Part shown: in pieces, positions 1-15,300 of the stretch
How the letters are laid out: each line of letters begins with the position of its first letter
How positions within the stretch are numbered: the stretch's first letter is position 1
Assembly (NCBI GenBank): GCA_905250125.1
Contig: CAJNOL010000570.1
Location: forward strand, 1-64,000
Reading direction: 5' to 3'
Length of the DNA stretch: 64,000 nucleotides
From: Rotaria sordida
Lineage: Eukaryota > Rotifera > Eurotatoria > Philodinida > Philodinidae
Made by a program: the position numbers and the translations under genes
The notes under the pieces: generated by a model
The model's input: only the letters and a program-made list of their open reading frames with translations
Databases searched by the model: none
What the model was told of the DNA's origin: nothing

Positions 1-724
1 TTATCAGTTCGTTTAACGTGAAACACTCAATATATGAAGGAAGACTTCCAGAACGAAATTGCTACGATGAAAGGAAGGAATTTTTAGAATGACGAAGATT
101 TCAAGCGAATAGATCTAATTTTCATAACTGTACTCTGGATTTCAAAAGCGTTGTAAATAACAGACTAAAGCATCTCTTCATCAATATCATTTATCTACTT
201 ACGTAATTTCAGTTAATAAATTAACATTTTTTACAAGAATATTATTGTTACTGTTCAAAACTGATGTCACTTAGATGATGGAGAACAGGAACAATCGAAG
301 AACTTATTATATATAAAAACTTCTTTAAATTCACTATATATATAATCAATAAGTAATGTCTTACGATAGCAGAAAAGAATCGATCACACTTTTCCTTCTT
401 CAATAATCAATTTGTTTCTTTGTATTGTATTTCTTTAAAGTTTTGTAAACAATAAAATTTAAAATGTTTTTAATTATGTATTTTAAACTGAAACTAGATT
501 ATGATCATTCATACGAGTTATTACCGTAATTGGGAGTTGTTTCAACTGATTGTTCGTAGTATTCTATTCTTTGCACTTAAATATTTTATTTAAATTAGTT
601 GTACGTATTAGTGTGACTTTCGCAATACATGGAAGAGTTTAGAGAGCAAAATACATAAATGTTAGAAAGTTAAACAAGCAAATCCAAATAGCTGTTCTTC
701 ATGAAAAATTTGTATTGTTTTTCC
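1..724. other. No gene recognised
   Basis: AT-rich sequence with frequent stops in all frames. I see no domain, repeat or RNA gene here. It lies downstream of the aldehyde dehydrogenase relic. Confidence 0.4.
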
Positions 725-2259
<1,535 letters not shown>

Positions 2260-5199
2260 CTGAAAAATCAGAGAAAAGACCTGAACAAAAAAAGGTGTTT
2301 TGGTCGACAACAAGTATGATAATGATGGTGTCATCGTCATTAATCTAAGCAAACATACACTTCTATATCCCGCTCGCTCTCTTCTATACGTGCACAAACA
2401 TATACCCACTTTTTGCTTTTTCTCTTATTTTCTTCTTGCCAATATAAAAATGTAGGTTGCATCAACGACAGAAAACAAACAAAATATAACGTACAAAACC
2501 ATGTTTTTGTCAACAAAGAAAACGAGTAGTACATAAACAGTCATGATTTTGAATAGAGAAAAAAAATCTTAGAGAAACGCTGGAACTTCTCTGGTACCAA
2601 GTGGTCATTTCGTCACATGATGATTTTTCCAGTCGATCAGGACAAGATTCCATAGAGTCGATTAACATCAGTTCCCTCTCCGTTTCTCCCAGCGATTATC
2701 TAATCATCAGACCATTTGGTTACAAGATGTTTCTCAATATGAGAAACATACAACGATTTTCTATTTTCTATTGTCAGTCCGAAACATCAGATAGTTGTCG
2801 AGAAAATCCTAATCAATCTTTTATTTTTCGAAGTTGATTCAATGACTTTTCAAAGTTTATCTGATCAAGCACAAATTAAAATATTCATTGATATTTCTAT
2901 TCGAATTTACTAAATAAAGATCCAATCTCCAATGATGAGTAATTTCCTATCTGAACTAAAGATAATCTTTTCCTTTTAGTTGGTTTAATTTACGGTCTAT
3001 CGACATATGAAGAGTTCTTCTTAGAAAAGTAAAAGTCTAGACTATCTGAATAAGATATTCAATGAACATAAATTACAAATTGAAGAGTCAAATAGTTTTT
3101 CCCTTCTTCTTAAAAAAAGGCTTTATTTCAGTTATTCCTTCAATGAATTAAAAAAAACCAATCTGTTCTGTTTATTGTTTTGATATTAATCAAATCAAAT
3201 GCAATAACATTTGCTGAAAAAAAAACTAATAAATATCGAAACAATTCAATCATTCAGGCAAAGTGAGAGAAAAAAAAAGTGTTTATATAGGAGTGTCAAA
3301 AATGAGATTGCTAGAAGAAACGAATGCTTATTATGAGTTCAATTCTATTATTCCAATGGAAAATATTTCGAACTAACTAACAATTTGATTTATCATTTGT
3401 TTTTGGTTGAAAATTTTCCTTACTTTTATGTTTTCAGGAGAAGAAAGCAAAGAAATAGGGACATTTAAAGAGTTATTATTTTACCGTGCATCTTAGTTGA
3501 TATTGCAACACCATTATTTGATATCACTAATGGTATATTCATTATTTAAATTTTCTACATCAATTTCGAAAGACTTCTAGAAAATGCTCCGTATTAGCTG
3601 ATAAGAATTGTCTCAATGGTTATCGATGTTATATTGTCAAGATCGTTCGTTGTAGACACATTTTCTTAATAGTCGGTATGATGATGGCGTACAAACTTTT
3701 CTGCTGTTATTTTTTTCTCACGATGGCTAACTGTCCAACGGTACAAAATAAGACAAATTCCCGATGGGAATTGACTTTTGCTATCGAGTAAAATGAAAAT
3801 GTTATTTCCTGTTTAAAATGTAAAATATTGGACGAACAAAAATATCATTATTGACTCAGACAAACTTATTGCGAAAGCGAAAATTTGTTAGTGATTGTTT
3901 TTCTTGATAAATGATGTACTTTTTCCTGAAACATGCTTCAATCAAGCGAAATGAAAATAAGCTACTTCTTTCGAAATTTCTTACTTAAATCTTGTGATGG
4001 ACTGTAACAAAAATAAGAAGTATTCCCTTTGGATATTTGAAATGATTCGATCATATTTCAGATTTTAATCTCGCACGAATTGCGCTCAAAGATTTTTTTG
4101 TCTGATTCGTGCCATTTTCACATAAAATGGCAATTCAATTTTATTTATCTTTTCAGTTTTTAGTTGTAAAAGTAAAAAGTTTACAAAAATACTTATTTCT
4201 ATCTCTTATTCTGCCGAAAAAGGTTAATTGTGCAGCAGAATATTACGATAATTGAGTATTAGAAAAGTGCTCATGTGATTCTCACATAGTGCTAATATAT
4301 GGTTAAATACACTTTTATCTCCTGTTCTCAAGTGTGAAACTCTTTGGTTTCTATCAAAACTGATTTGAAAAATATTCACTCTTCGTCGAAGTTGAAACGA
4401 AAAATAATTTTGCTTTCCAAAAGCTAATTTTTCGGAGGAAGAACGATTAAAATCAATACATCTTATGTAGAAAAAATTTTGATTTTGTATAGATATTGAT
4501 ATAAGATTGAGCTTTTTTCAAGACTTATTTGACATGATAAAATTTATGGGTAGTCAAAGCATTGGAGCTGGTGTATGTTTTTTATATGCAAAATGTGCAA
4601 GACTAAAAACATTTTGACATATCGGATATTTCAACATATAAACAAGAATGTTTCATCAGTATGATCTATCGCAAACAATATGTTAGTGACGAATACCATT
4701 TGAACGAATTTCGATTGTTAGATAATTAAAATCAAAATATTCAATGATAAGCAAAGAATAGAAAAGTAAAAACAGTGAGAAAATATATATTAATGATATA
4801 TTTGAGAATGAATTAGAGTCCAACTGAAGCAGAATAAATATAAGATAAAAACAAATTTCCAACGTACAAAAATTTTTTCAAAAATAAAAGAAATTCTTCG
4901 AAGATAATTTTATATGATTGTGTTCGTATTTTTCTTTTTATTGATAAGAAGATTATTACTATAAAATTTAAAACGCTATTCAGAAACTCAAGTGGTCTGA
5001 ACTGGCTTTCCGCTCAATGAAATTAAAAATTATCATCTCGATAAAGATAGGTTAGTTTTTGGTACTCAATTGTCACTTATTATTCTCAAAGATATCATTG
5101 AACTGTCGTATAAAACCTGAAACCATCTCATTTCACTCTCACATATGATGAAATATCTTTAGAGCAAAAACTTTGAGGTGAGAAACGCGTCAATGACGA
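2260..5199. other. Gene-poor stretch
   Basis: No coding region recognised. Reading frames are short and have low-complexity composition. Nothing supports an RNA gene. I see no clear inverted repeat by eye. Confidence 0.35.
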
Positions 5200-6520
5200 T
5201 GAACGATAATAGAATTGAAATTGTGCAATTGATAGATAGTTCAATTGATCAATTAATAAAACTACATAATTGATTTAGGTCCAATCGATAGTCGATTTCA
5301 CTTTCAGATTTTTCAAAATTGTTTCGTACATATAAAGTTCGTATCGCTTCGAAGGCAATATCATGTGATAAGCCAGCTAACATAGCGAGATCTTGACGCG
5401 AGAGTGAACGTAAATGAGGCATATGTTCAATGAGATCAAGAAATGAAGTCGATATAAGATTGGTGTCGGTTTCTTCTATATTGAATACGAGTGATGTAAT
5501 ATTGATAAAACGTTAAATAATTGGACGATGTACATATTGATGGCCAATAAATATTCGGACATACGAGAACATTTGATGTAAAACGAGGTACCATAAAGAT
5601 ATTTCGCGAATATGGACCACCATTGGCAACAAATCAGCGTTTTTGTTCAAATCAAAATAGTGAACAAAATGAATCAAGAATATTTTCTTCGGGAAAATGT
5701 GGTAACGAACATGGAAGATGCAATCGAAAGTGGAATATAGTCAAATGTGAAATAAGTAATTCCCATTTTTGACCATCAATAAGATTCAGATAACCTTGTG
5801 CAATAAGTTCGAAATAATATAGATTAGATATTTTAGATAAAAATTGTTCTACATGGATCATGGTCTTTTTTCTACCTTAATTTTAAAAAACAAAGAATAT
5901 ATATTTACAATTTTCAAATAACTATACACACCATGAATGTTTAGGATGAGCCATCTTAGATGGGGCAATAATGATATGGTATCCGTTCACTTTGGAGAAT
6001 TATCATATGAAAGTTTGACATCAAGTGAATAAAGATTAGGAATTTGATTTAATATAAATGATAAGCCCCAGCAAAAGAAACTTTGAAGAGTTAAATGACG
6101 TAGATGAGGCAATGAAGCCAAAACGAGATTATGAGCATGGGGTATTGCTAGTCAATTCAGTCAAGAAATTAAGTTATATATAGCAGTGTATGTCTGTGTT
6201 TATTATCACTAATCGTAGTCATATCGAATGATTGAAGATAAATGAATTGTTCAAGTTTAAAATGAGAAAAGAACAGGCTTGATTGATTTGATGTATCATT
6301 GTCATGGAACAACATAACAGAAATGACTTAATGTGGTCGTATATGTCGGCAAAGAAGATCAAATTTCGATTTAAGAACAGAATGAAAGCTGAGTAAATAG
6401 TGACAATAGCCAGCTAATACAGAATCCTGGTAATCATTTAGGCTAGAAAATGAATAGTAGATATCATGTACTCAAAAATAATCAAAAATATCATGTGAGA
6501 TAACTGATTTCTTATTGCAC
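5200..6520 (-). pseudogene. Decayed F-box/LRR-like gene
   Basis: On the minus strand, fragments in several frames read like an F-box protein with leucine-rich-repeat-like helices. Near 6510-6430 an F-box-like start reads LSHDIFDYF, then a stop, then VHDIYYSFSSLNDYQDSVLAG. Around 5860-5650 comes MIHVEQFLSKISNLYYFELI followed by GYLNLIDGQKWELLISHL, and at 5420-5270 IPHLRSLSRQDLAML and AFEAIRTLYVRNNFE. F-box proteins are substrate receptors of SCF ubiquitin ligases. Stops and frame changes interrupt the frame repeatedly, so this is a pseudogene. The family call rests on pattern similarity to F-box/LRR proteins and not on an alignment. Confidence 0.5.
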
Positions 6521-8853
6521 GTTCATGATGTAATAATATAACACACTCCTATTTTTCTTGTTTCATTCTTTAGTCGATACTACTTGCAAACGTTGTTCTT
6601 TCGGATATGAAACACATGTCGAGATGCAAATGAGATTGACAAATCAAAAGTTTCGAATAAAATGAGCAAAGATGTCTTTCAATGGTCATGTATCTCTTCT
6701 GCATCTTTAGTCTTTACATACTTTAATCGTTGCCATTTTTTTTCTTTATTTACAACATTTAGTATGAGTCACTGGTTTCTATTTTTAAGCCACTTGTTTT
6801 TCTTTTTAATTCAACTTTATAACACTAGAGAAGTATTTTTCGATGAAATTGAAATATAGAAAAATTCAGATTATAAAATCAACTTTTTTTTCTCTAGGGA
6901 AAATAAATAAGCAAAGACGAAAATCCTACTTCGAACGTTATCTTGTTTGAGTCACCTTGCGATTGAACGATGAATAGGAAAATGATTAACGTTATTTTTT
7001 TTTTATATACAAGGTATCTCGTAAGTCATCGGGCAAGAAAAGATTTGAATATCTCTTCGTATTTCGGCGAAATAGACTAATTATTTCACTAAAGATGAAC
7101 CGTGGTTCATAGCTCATATTCATAGTAAAAACGTTAGAAAATAGGTTTTTGAAGTGTCATTTCTACCTTCTGACTTTCATAAGCTATAAAAATACAATAT
7201 GTTTATCTCCATGAACAAAAATGAAAAACATAGCTATTTTTTCGATGACTTTTTCATACTATTGTGAGGTGCATATGATGTGGAGATATATCTTCATATG
7301 ATTATTTTCTCATTCCTATGTTGTTTTTGAGTGTTATCTATTCGTATGCAAAGATATTCTGAACACTAACTATGATATTATACATACGTTGCTTCACTAA
7401 TATTTTTCTATTTATACGAATGATGATTCACCTACTCTCATGTATTATTCGATCCACAATAAAAGGCAGTTTTTGCCATTTTTCAAATAACTTTTAATAG
7501 AAACAAGATACAGAGCTGCGATTTTCCCCATTTGAAAGAGCAATATACTTGGGCCATTGATCTGTATAAAATTCATTAGAACGAAAGATGTTTATTCATA
7601 GAGAATTATCGATTAAGTTTTTTTCTAAATGTAATTTTCCTCAATTTTCACAATAAAATATGTAAATACCCTTGAGAATCCACTTCGTAAAAGAGATCAC
7701 GGGTTAATCGAAAATGTGATGATTTTATAGTGAAAAAAGTATGATTTAAGCTAGATTTTGACATAATTTGAGTTGAGATTATTATGAAAATCAAGGAAAA
7801 TACGCATAGCAAAAAAATTAACCGGTAATCTTGTTCGAAAAGCATCTTTCGTCTTCATGAGTTTTATACAGATCGATGGCCTATATGCAGTGATCCTTTG
7901 AAAAATAAAAAAAGAAGTTCATTTTCGATCAGATAGATGGATTCATTCGTTAAAAGGAAACCAATTTAATTGAATCGTAACACAACTTAACGATTAGTTG
8001 AGAAAGAAGATAGGATATGGAGCTGGCAAGTCACGAATGGTGCTGACGAATGACTCGCCGTTTGTTTCCAAGATTGATATGAGCCTATCTTTCGCGATGC
8101 TTTCTAGAGATTGGACAATAGTTTTCAGAAGAGCTCGATCAAGTAGATAGAATCTGGGATCGGTGAGTCACAACTGGCGCCCTCGAGAGACGCTGATGAG
8201 CAACTCGTCATTCATTTACGAGGTAGACACGTCTTTTCTTGCGTAAAACTTTGAATGAAATATAGAGTATTTTTCGAAAGAACTGAGGCAATTGTTGTGA
8301 TGAAGACGACTAATTCAAAATCGTATCAATTTCTCATGAAAAGCCAAAGAAATGTAATCTATGATGAGAATATCGCACACATACTACATATTCCGACACA
8401 AACTGACGATTTATCTGATAATATTTGTCAAAATGAATAGAATGAATTCAGTCGAGGGTGGGGCGAGGCGTAGTGATGAGCGTTACTTGTTATATCTATA
8501 TGATCTAAAAACATATAGAAATTTCCCAAAATATTAACCGACGGAAGTGAAGACTACTATTTATCAAAAGGCTTTATTTCAAAAACTAGATTATGTATTA
8601 ATAAGAATCTTAAATATATTTTGTCAATATTTACTTTTATTTTCAAAAAATTTAAGCTCTTGATTAGTTTATTTTAGTCATCTAACACTAATGAGTTAAT
8701 GTAAACATCAATGCTGAAATATTCAAGCTAAGAAAATTTAACATGAAAACAAAAAAAAATGGATAAAGAAATTAATCATGCTTGACTATTTGACGACTAG
8801 AATTTGATGGGTCAATAATAATAATAATAAATAAATAAAAAAGAAAAAAAGTA
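6521..8853. other. Intergenic, mostly featureless
   Basis: No gene recognised between the F-box relic and lipase maturation factor. Short frames here look random. A less AT-rich patch with a repeated motif is listed separately at about 8008-8217. Confidence 0.35.
8008..8217. repeat. GC-richer patch with two similar segments
   Basis: Two segments (about 8008-8070 and 8140-8217) share the order AGATAG, GG, a GTCAC core, a CTGAYGA-like block and ACTCG. They look like diverged direct copies about 130 bp apart. The patch is visibly richer in G and C than its surroundings, so it may be a remnant of a mobile element or a former exon. I cannot assign it. Confidence 0.3.
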
Positions 8854-11800
8854 TCACTCGTCTTTTTTGTTTGTTTCGGCATATAATCCAACACGATTAC
8901 GATACCATGTTTTACCAAAATGCTCACGTGCTGTATTTTCAACTAATTGTTTTGAATCTTGCTCACATTTATGAGTAAAACGATAATCATATAACCATGC
9001 ACGTAAATATTTTGGTGGTTTATTACGAAATGGTTCTGGTAATTGACCAAGTAATCCTAAAACAGCTTGATTATGTTCAAGAATACGTTCTAAAAATACA
9101 TCAAACCAATGTGGTGGTGGAGCACCACGAGCTGCATCATTTGGTAGAAACCTAAATATAAAATAAATATTTGTGTTTTGTTTTATTTATTCTTATTAAT
9201 TATATCAAAAGATTTTTATTTTACCAAAGTCTCCAATCAAGATTAGGCATATGACAAAATGGTACAATAGGTAAACGTTTATTTATATTTGATGGTTTAT
9301 ATTTAAAGTCATATTCATACCAATTTAATCCATTATCACTTCCTTCAATAATAATTTCCCAACGACGTTTTGTCATATGTGCAAATTTAACATAACGACC
9401 ACAAAGTCGTATTGGTGATAATAAATCATGACCATATTCAGACCAATCCATTAAATAATTCCATGGTATTAAAAAATAACGTTGAAAATATTTATTATTA
9501 TATATATATTGTGATAATTTTAATGGATGATTTGAATAATGTGTGAATATTGGCCATGAAAATGGATTTTCAAAACGAAATGTTGACCATAATGGTATAA
9601 GTGATATAAAAAAATAAGGTAAACCAATAAATATCCATGGTAATAATTTAAATGGCCATGCTATTGAATATGGTGGAATTGATGTATATTCAAGAAATGA
9701 AATAATAAAATCAAATGGAATTAATGAACGCCAAACATTATCATTTAAAAGTAAAATCATTTCTGTTATTGTTAATGGTGCAAGATGAGCATAATTTCCT
9801 GTCATATTAATTCCCATTAAAATAAATAAAAAGAAAACAAATGAAATCCAACGTGTTATTTGTGGTGTATAACAAAGTAATGCTCCTATGCCTTCACTAA
9901 TATATGTAAAATATGTTTCCATTTTATGAACTGAAGCTGACATTCGATAAAAAATTGGTGATAATGGATTAGGTAATGGCCTATAATAGACAGGTATTTC
10001 GTTTTTTCAGAATAAAAAAAATTAAAGGATATTATCGGATAAGATAACCGTCCTTCATTTGATAAACCACCGATACCATTTTGTAGAAAAACTTGTGGTG
10101 CATCGAATGATATATAGAAAATTGATTGTTCATCAAGTTTTAATGTTCCAAGCAGTCATATACCAATTACGAGGTATCATAGTAATTGTGGATGATATAA
10201 CCAAATGCTAGGAGTCAGCATCTATATAATACTCATAATAGCTTTTTTCTTATTCAAAACCTAAGCAGTTTTACTAGTTTCTGTAATTTTTGACTTTTAT
10301 GATGTTGTAAATTCTTTGATACTGTTCTTGAGGGTAAAGACGATCAACCATGTAACTATCTCATACAATGAGTGCCACCAATTTCTATAAGTATACTAAT
10401 TGATTGTTCTCTGAATTGATGTGTATCACGGCCATGCCGGTCAGTCAACGCCTAAAAACGCTAATTTTTCGATTCTTAACGTCATAAAAGTATATGAGTT
10501 ATGCAATAAATATTTTTGAAGCGAAAAAATTCATCCACACCTACACTACTATGGTTTGACATATATAGATGTATCGAAAAGGAAAAGAAAATTTTCACTT
10601 TTAAATCCCTATAGCGGATGCGGTAGTATGCAAAATTTTTAATTCTTATAAGAGATCGAACATATATTGAACCTAATAGAACTTCATACTCTAATTATAT
10701 CTGGCTATTCAGAGTCTAAATTTGTAAGGAACAAAATAATATAAAAACTCATCTTTGTAATAGTCTATTCCTGTATTCCTCCAGGCTCTCAAAAGCGAAA
10801 AACTTTTCGTCATTTTCGAAACATTCGCAGATGTCAAATGATAGGGTATGACGTACTTGTTATTAATAGATGGAGATTTTTTCACTGAAGAAATATTATT
10901 TATCACAAAACTTATATATTTTTCTGCCCTTAGAAATCGAAAAAACTGACCTTTTCTAGGCATTGATTGATCGATTTGACCATGATGCACATCAATTCAG
11001 AGAATAATCAATTGGCATACTTATAGAGATTGATGGCACACAATTTCTGAGAGAACTGCACGGCTGGTTGCCGTTACCCTCAGGAACAATATCAAAGAAT
11101 TTACAACATCATAAAAGTCAAAAATTACAGAAACTAGTAAAACTGCTTAGGTTTTGAATAAGAAAAAAAGCTATTATGAGTATTATTAGATATACATGAT
11201 TGAAGATGAGACACAGCTCTATTGAAGTAACGTTAAACCAAATTTGATATTGGCTGATTTGGATAGATGCTGACTCCTAGCATTTGATCATATCATCCAC
11301 AATTACTATGATACCATTCGATGGGTTACGAGTTGCTGTAAAAAACCGGTATAGGTGACTTTTCAAATTAAGAGTGGTTATCTTATCCGCCAAGATTCTT
11401 TATTTTATTTTACTGAGTCCAATAATGCCATAACATTGCAGTACCATCTTTCCAACTTCGATCTCCACCTGTATACTAAAATAAAACTAAATAATAAAGA
11501 TCAATTCTTTCTTGTTTTTTTATGATTCTTATACTTTTCCAACAGCTCCACCGAGCATAATACGAAATAGAAGTGACCATTGAATAAAAATAAATACTTC
11601 AGGTTCTGCAGCAAGAAATGGTGAACATAATACATAAAGCATATTTGTTTCTAATAAATTTGAATGCATTTGTAAGCCCATAAATGTTGTTGATACAGTA
11701 ACTAATGATGAATAACAAAGCCAACAACCCATAAAACATATACCTGGTGGAATAATTGCAAAAAATGCCATTATTGAACAAATTATTCCTATCCAATGAA

Positions 11801-12035
11801 GTGCCAAAAGAAAATTGTCTGAATCCGAAATAATTAAACAAAGTGTTGGACGTTGAAAAAATGTCATTTTACGTTCTTTCCAATAACGAACAAAACTATA
11901 AGCAGGTAATATACCAGTACTACCTATTTGACCACGCCATTGTGCTAATGATGAAAGAAATGCGGCCAAATTAATACAAGCTAATGAACGTTCAAAAAGT
12001 GAAAGAGATAAATACCACGGTTCGTTAAATAACAT
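8854..12035 (-). CDS. Lipase maturation factor (LMF1/LMF2 family)
   Basis: A multi-pass ER membrane protein of the family needed for folding and assembly of dimeric lipases such as lipoprotein lipase. Four exons can be read: about 12035-11537 (start MLFNEPWYLSLSLFERSLAC, several membrane helices, GSTGILPA motif), about 11476-11413 (YTGGDRSWKDGTAMLWHYWT), about 9983-9222 (PLPNPLSPIFYRM, further helices, the conserved soluble region with RLCGRYVKFAHMTKRRWEI and the exon end MPNLDWRLW) and about 9150-8854 (ARGAPPPHWFDVFLERIL, then the C-terminus TNKKDE). The total is roughly 530 residues, close to the family length of about 570-700. The ATG at 12035 is preceded by an acceptor-like TTTTGCAG, so a short upstream exon is possible. 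The third intron (11412-9984) is 1.4 kb because a foldback element sits in it; the others are under 90 bp. Family assignment is strong; LMF1 versus LMF2 is not resolved. Confidence 0.88.
10036..11389. mobile_element. Foldback element in lipase maturation factor intron
   Basis: A non-autonomous inverted-repeat element of 1354 bp. Its termini are an exact 14-bp inverted repeat, CGGATAAGATAACC at 10036-10049 and its complement at 11376-11389. The arms stay alignable inward for about 300-400 bp: a block around 10254-10345 matches the complement of 11083-11162, and GAATTGATGTG at about 10410 pairs with CACATCAATTC near 10990. The left arm carries about 65 extra bases. The interior has only a 93-codon frame of no recognised family. 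No target-site duplication is obvious. It lies wholly within an intron and leaves the splice sites intact. Confidence 0.82.
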
Positions 12036-12388
12036 TTCTCTCTGCAAAACAAGAACATCGAATGAAAAACAGAAATATTTCTTTAAATATATATATATAT
12101 ATATATGTGAACAAGAATGTTTATTTATATTTAATGAGAACGATAAAACGAAAATAGTTATACGGAAAAATGAAAGAAAACAAGCAAAGACTAATGAGAC
12201 TTATAAAAAGTTTCACAATCCAAGTTAATACAAAAAAAGAAAACTAATGAAAGAAGATTTAGTGAAATTAATGTTTTCTTCTGCTTATATTATTAAATAA
12301 CAAACAGAAAAAAAACATAGCATAAGAACAAAAACAAAAAAAACACCGTGAACATATTTATCACATTTTGTGGTGAAGGTATTAGTTG
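12036..12388. other. Short intergenic spacer between two minus-strand genes
   Basis: AT-rich spacer with a (TA)n run near 12088-12105. It is the probable 5' region of lipase maturation factor and 3' region of acetyl-CoA carboxylase. No other signal seen. Confidence 0.4.
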
Positions 12389-15300
12389 TCACATTTTTGT
12401 TTTGTCACTGTTTAAAATTTGATTTAATTCAGAACGTTGTTGATCAGTTGTGTTTGCTAATATATCTGATAAAAGATCAGGATATGTTTGAAGTAATCTT
12501 TAAAATAAACAAAATAAATATGTTGTTTTGTTTTTTTTTTATTAAAATAAAATCAAACAAACCGATGAATATCTTGACGAGCATTTTGTTTTTGTAAAGC
12601 TTGTATACGATCATTTATTGATGGTGATGTTTGAAATTGTTCAAGCCATTCAGCAACAATTTTATCTTTTGTCCATTGTGAAGTCTAAATAAAATAATAT
12701 TGAAATTATAACAAAGCAAAGAAAAATAATAATAATAATAAAAATTAAATAAAATTCTTCTTACATCATTATTTTTATCTTCATTAAACCATTGTTGAAG
12801 ATAATTAGAAGCTGATTGATAATCAATGGAAGATTCACGAGTAAGAATTGTTATTATAGCATTATTTTCACCTAAACGACGTTTTAATCGCCAATAAAAA
12901 AATTCACGACTTGTTCGCCAATCCAATATTTCCTTTTCAAAAAAAGGAAAACAATATAGAAAGACGAAAAAAAATCATTTGATTAACTTACACGAATAAC
13001 ACCTTTTTCTAACATTCGACCAGGTGTATCATGTAAATCACAAAACATCACAGCAGCTTGTAGATAAACAGGTGATAAAATTTTTTCTCGTTCAATTAAT
13101 TGTCTTTCAAGTTCTTCTTTTACATTAGTTTGTACTCCTGTTGTAGATGAAGTCATTTCGGCAATTATTTCTCGGCAAACAGGGTCAAGTCGATGAATTG
13201 TACGTGACAAGTCTTTTGTACGATATTTTATTTCAACTGTACCTTCAGGTTCAAGTACACCACCACGACTCAGCCGATCAGCATACATTTCCATGTAACG
13301 TAAATTAATTGTTGGATCAATAACAACCCAAGCACCACCACGTAATTCACCAAAAGGTGGTATATAACAAAATACCGGTTGTTCGTATTCACGTAAAGCA
13401 TCCACAATATAAGCACCAAATTTCATAATTTGATCAAACATATCTTTCATTCCACCACTAAAACCACGCCAATTAGCAAATATCATTAATGGCAAATTTT
13501 CACGTTTAAAATCATTAATTGCTTGTGCTGTTTTAAATGCTGAATCAGGAAACCATACTTGACCAGCTTGTTGAATTGTACGAGCATCAGTATCAAAATT
13601 AGCTGGATCAGCTGGTTGTTCTAATTCAACTGTACGTGTTTCAACAGCAATAACACCCATAGCTAGAAGAAATTATTTCTTTTGTTTGAAAATTTTCAAA
13701 AAAAATTTCATTATCTATTACTTACGAATTCCACCAAGACGAGCACGGCCACATACAACAGTTTTTGCCCAACCTTTCATTATTTCAACAAATGAATCTC
13801 GATCAAAAAATCCCGATTGAAATGATGCTGCCATTGATATTCCTGTATCACTATAACTTATAGATTGTTGTGTTGATGCAAGTTGTCGTCCTTGTATCAT
13901 ATGTCTTGGATCATATGGTGTTGATGTTGGTATAAAATCAATTGTACGTTCAATTGGATCATATAATCCAGGTAATATTGGTGGTAAATGTAACATTGTT
14001 TCTGGCATATAAGAAAGCCATCGAAGTATCAGTATACATCCATCAAAATCATCTTTAACAACATCATGTGTAATACCATTATTAAACATAATTTGTGTAC
14101 CACCTAATTGATTATTACTATTATAAACTTCACGACCAAGCACTTTATTAAGTGCACCAGCACCAGTTAATATAATATGAGAATTTTCAACTTGTATTAC
14201 ACGAGAGCCAAGTCGAACAAGATAAGCACCTATACCAACAGCTCGACATGTTACTAAACTAATTGTTGGCTAAAAGAAATTAAAGTTGTTGTTATTTTTT
14301 TTTTATATTCAAAAAAAAAAAACTTTTTAATATTTACAATAACATTATATGCAAGTGATGTTTCACCAGCAATCATTCCTGAACCACGTAAATTTTCTAC
14401 ACCTAAACTATTTTCTTTTCCAATAATATCAATAATTTTATATCGTATTTCTCCATCATCATTTATTCCTTCTGTTCGTACACAATTCATACTTGATACA
14501 CGTGAATTATCTTCAGGTGTTAAATATAAATATCGTATACCTTTTTCAACATCTTTTGGATCATTCCATGCAATATGATAAAGAAATTTAAGTTCTTCAG
14601 CAAGACCAATACGTGCACCACTATTTGCTGATATATAAATACGTGGTATACGTTCTAAACGTGATAATTCTGATACACGTTGAAATAATAAATCTTCATC
14701 AATACCAAATGAACCTATTTTATATGTTATATCATTAGCAATAACAATTATTGTACGACCATTTGGACATTCAGGTGTTTTCATACGAATACGCCATGCA
14801 ACAACACCACAATCATTTTCTGCTGGTAAACGTGTACGTGTTATAAGACTACATCGTTGAAGTTTATTTTCAATTTCATTTATATCAACTGTTGATGTTG
14901 GATTTGATGATGGAATAGATGCTGGTGAAACTGGTGATGATGAATCATTGAGTTTTACTATTCAAAAAAAAAAGACAATAGATAAATTTGAAAAGAAAAA
15001 TTCTTTTAATATTACCTTGATTTGTATTATCAAGTATAAGTTCTTGACAAATAAAATTATCTTTTGGTATTGTTTGATCTTTTAATTTATTTAAATCAAA
15101 ATATTGTTTCCATGATACAACTAAAGCTCGTCGAAACATTTCAGGTAAATCATAAACATAAGTTGTACTATTTGATTGAGCTGTAAAACGTTTATATTGT
15201 AATTGATCTTTTGTTAAATATGGTTCATGTAATGCTCGACCTTCAAATGGACCTGGTTTACCAATATTATATGTTTGAAATACAGTTTGACCTGTTGCTT

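Noticed and set aside
12088-12105. (TA)n and similar runs (also near 40303, 40660, 46293, 46731)
   Set aside because: Ordinary microsatellites; no evidence of special function beyond possible TATA use.
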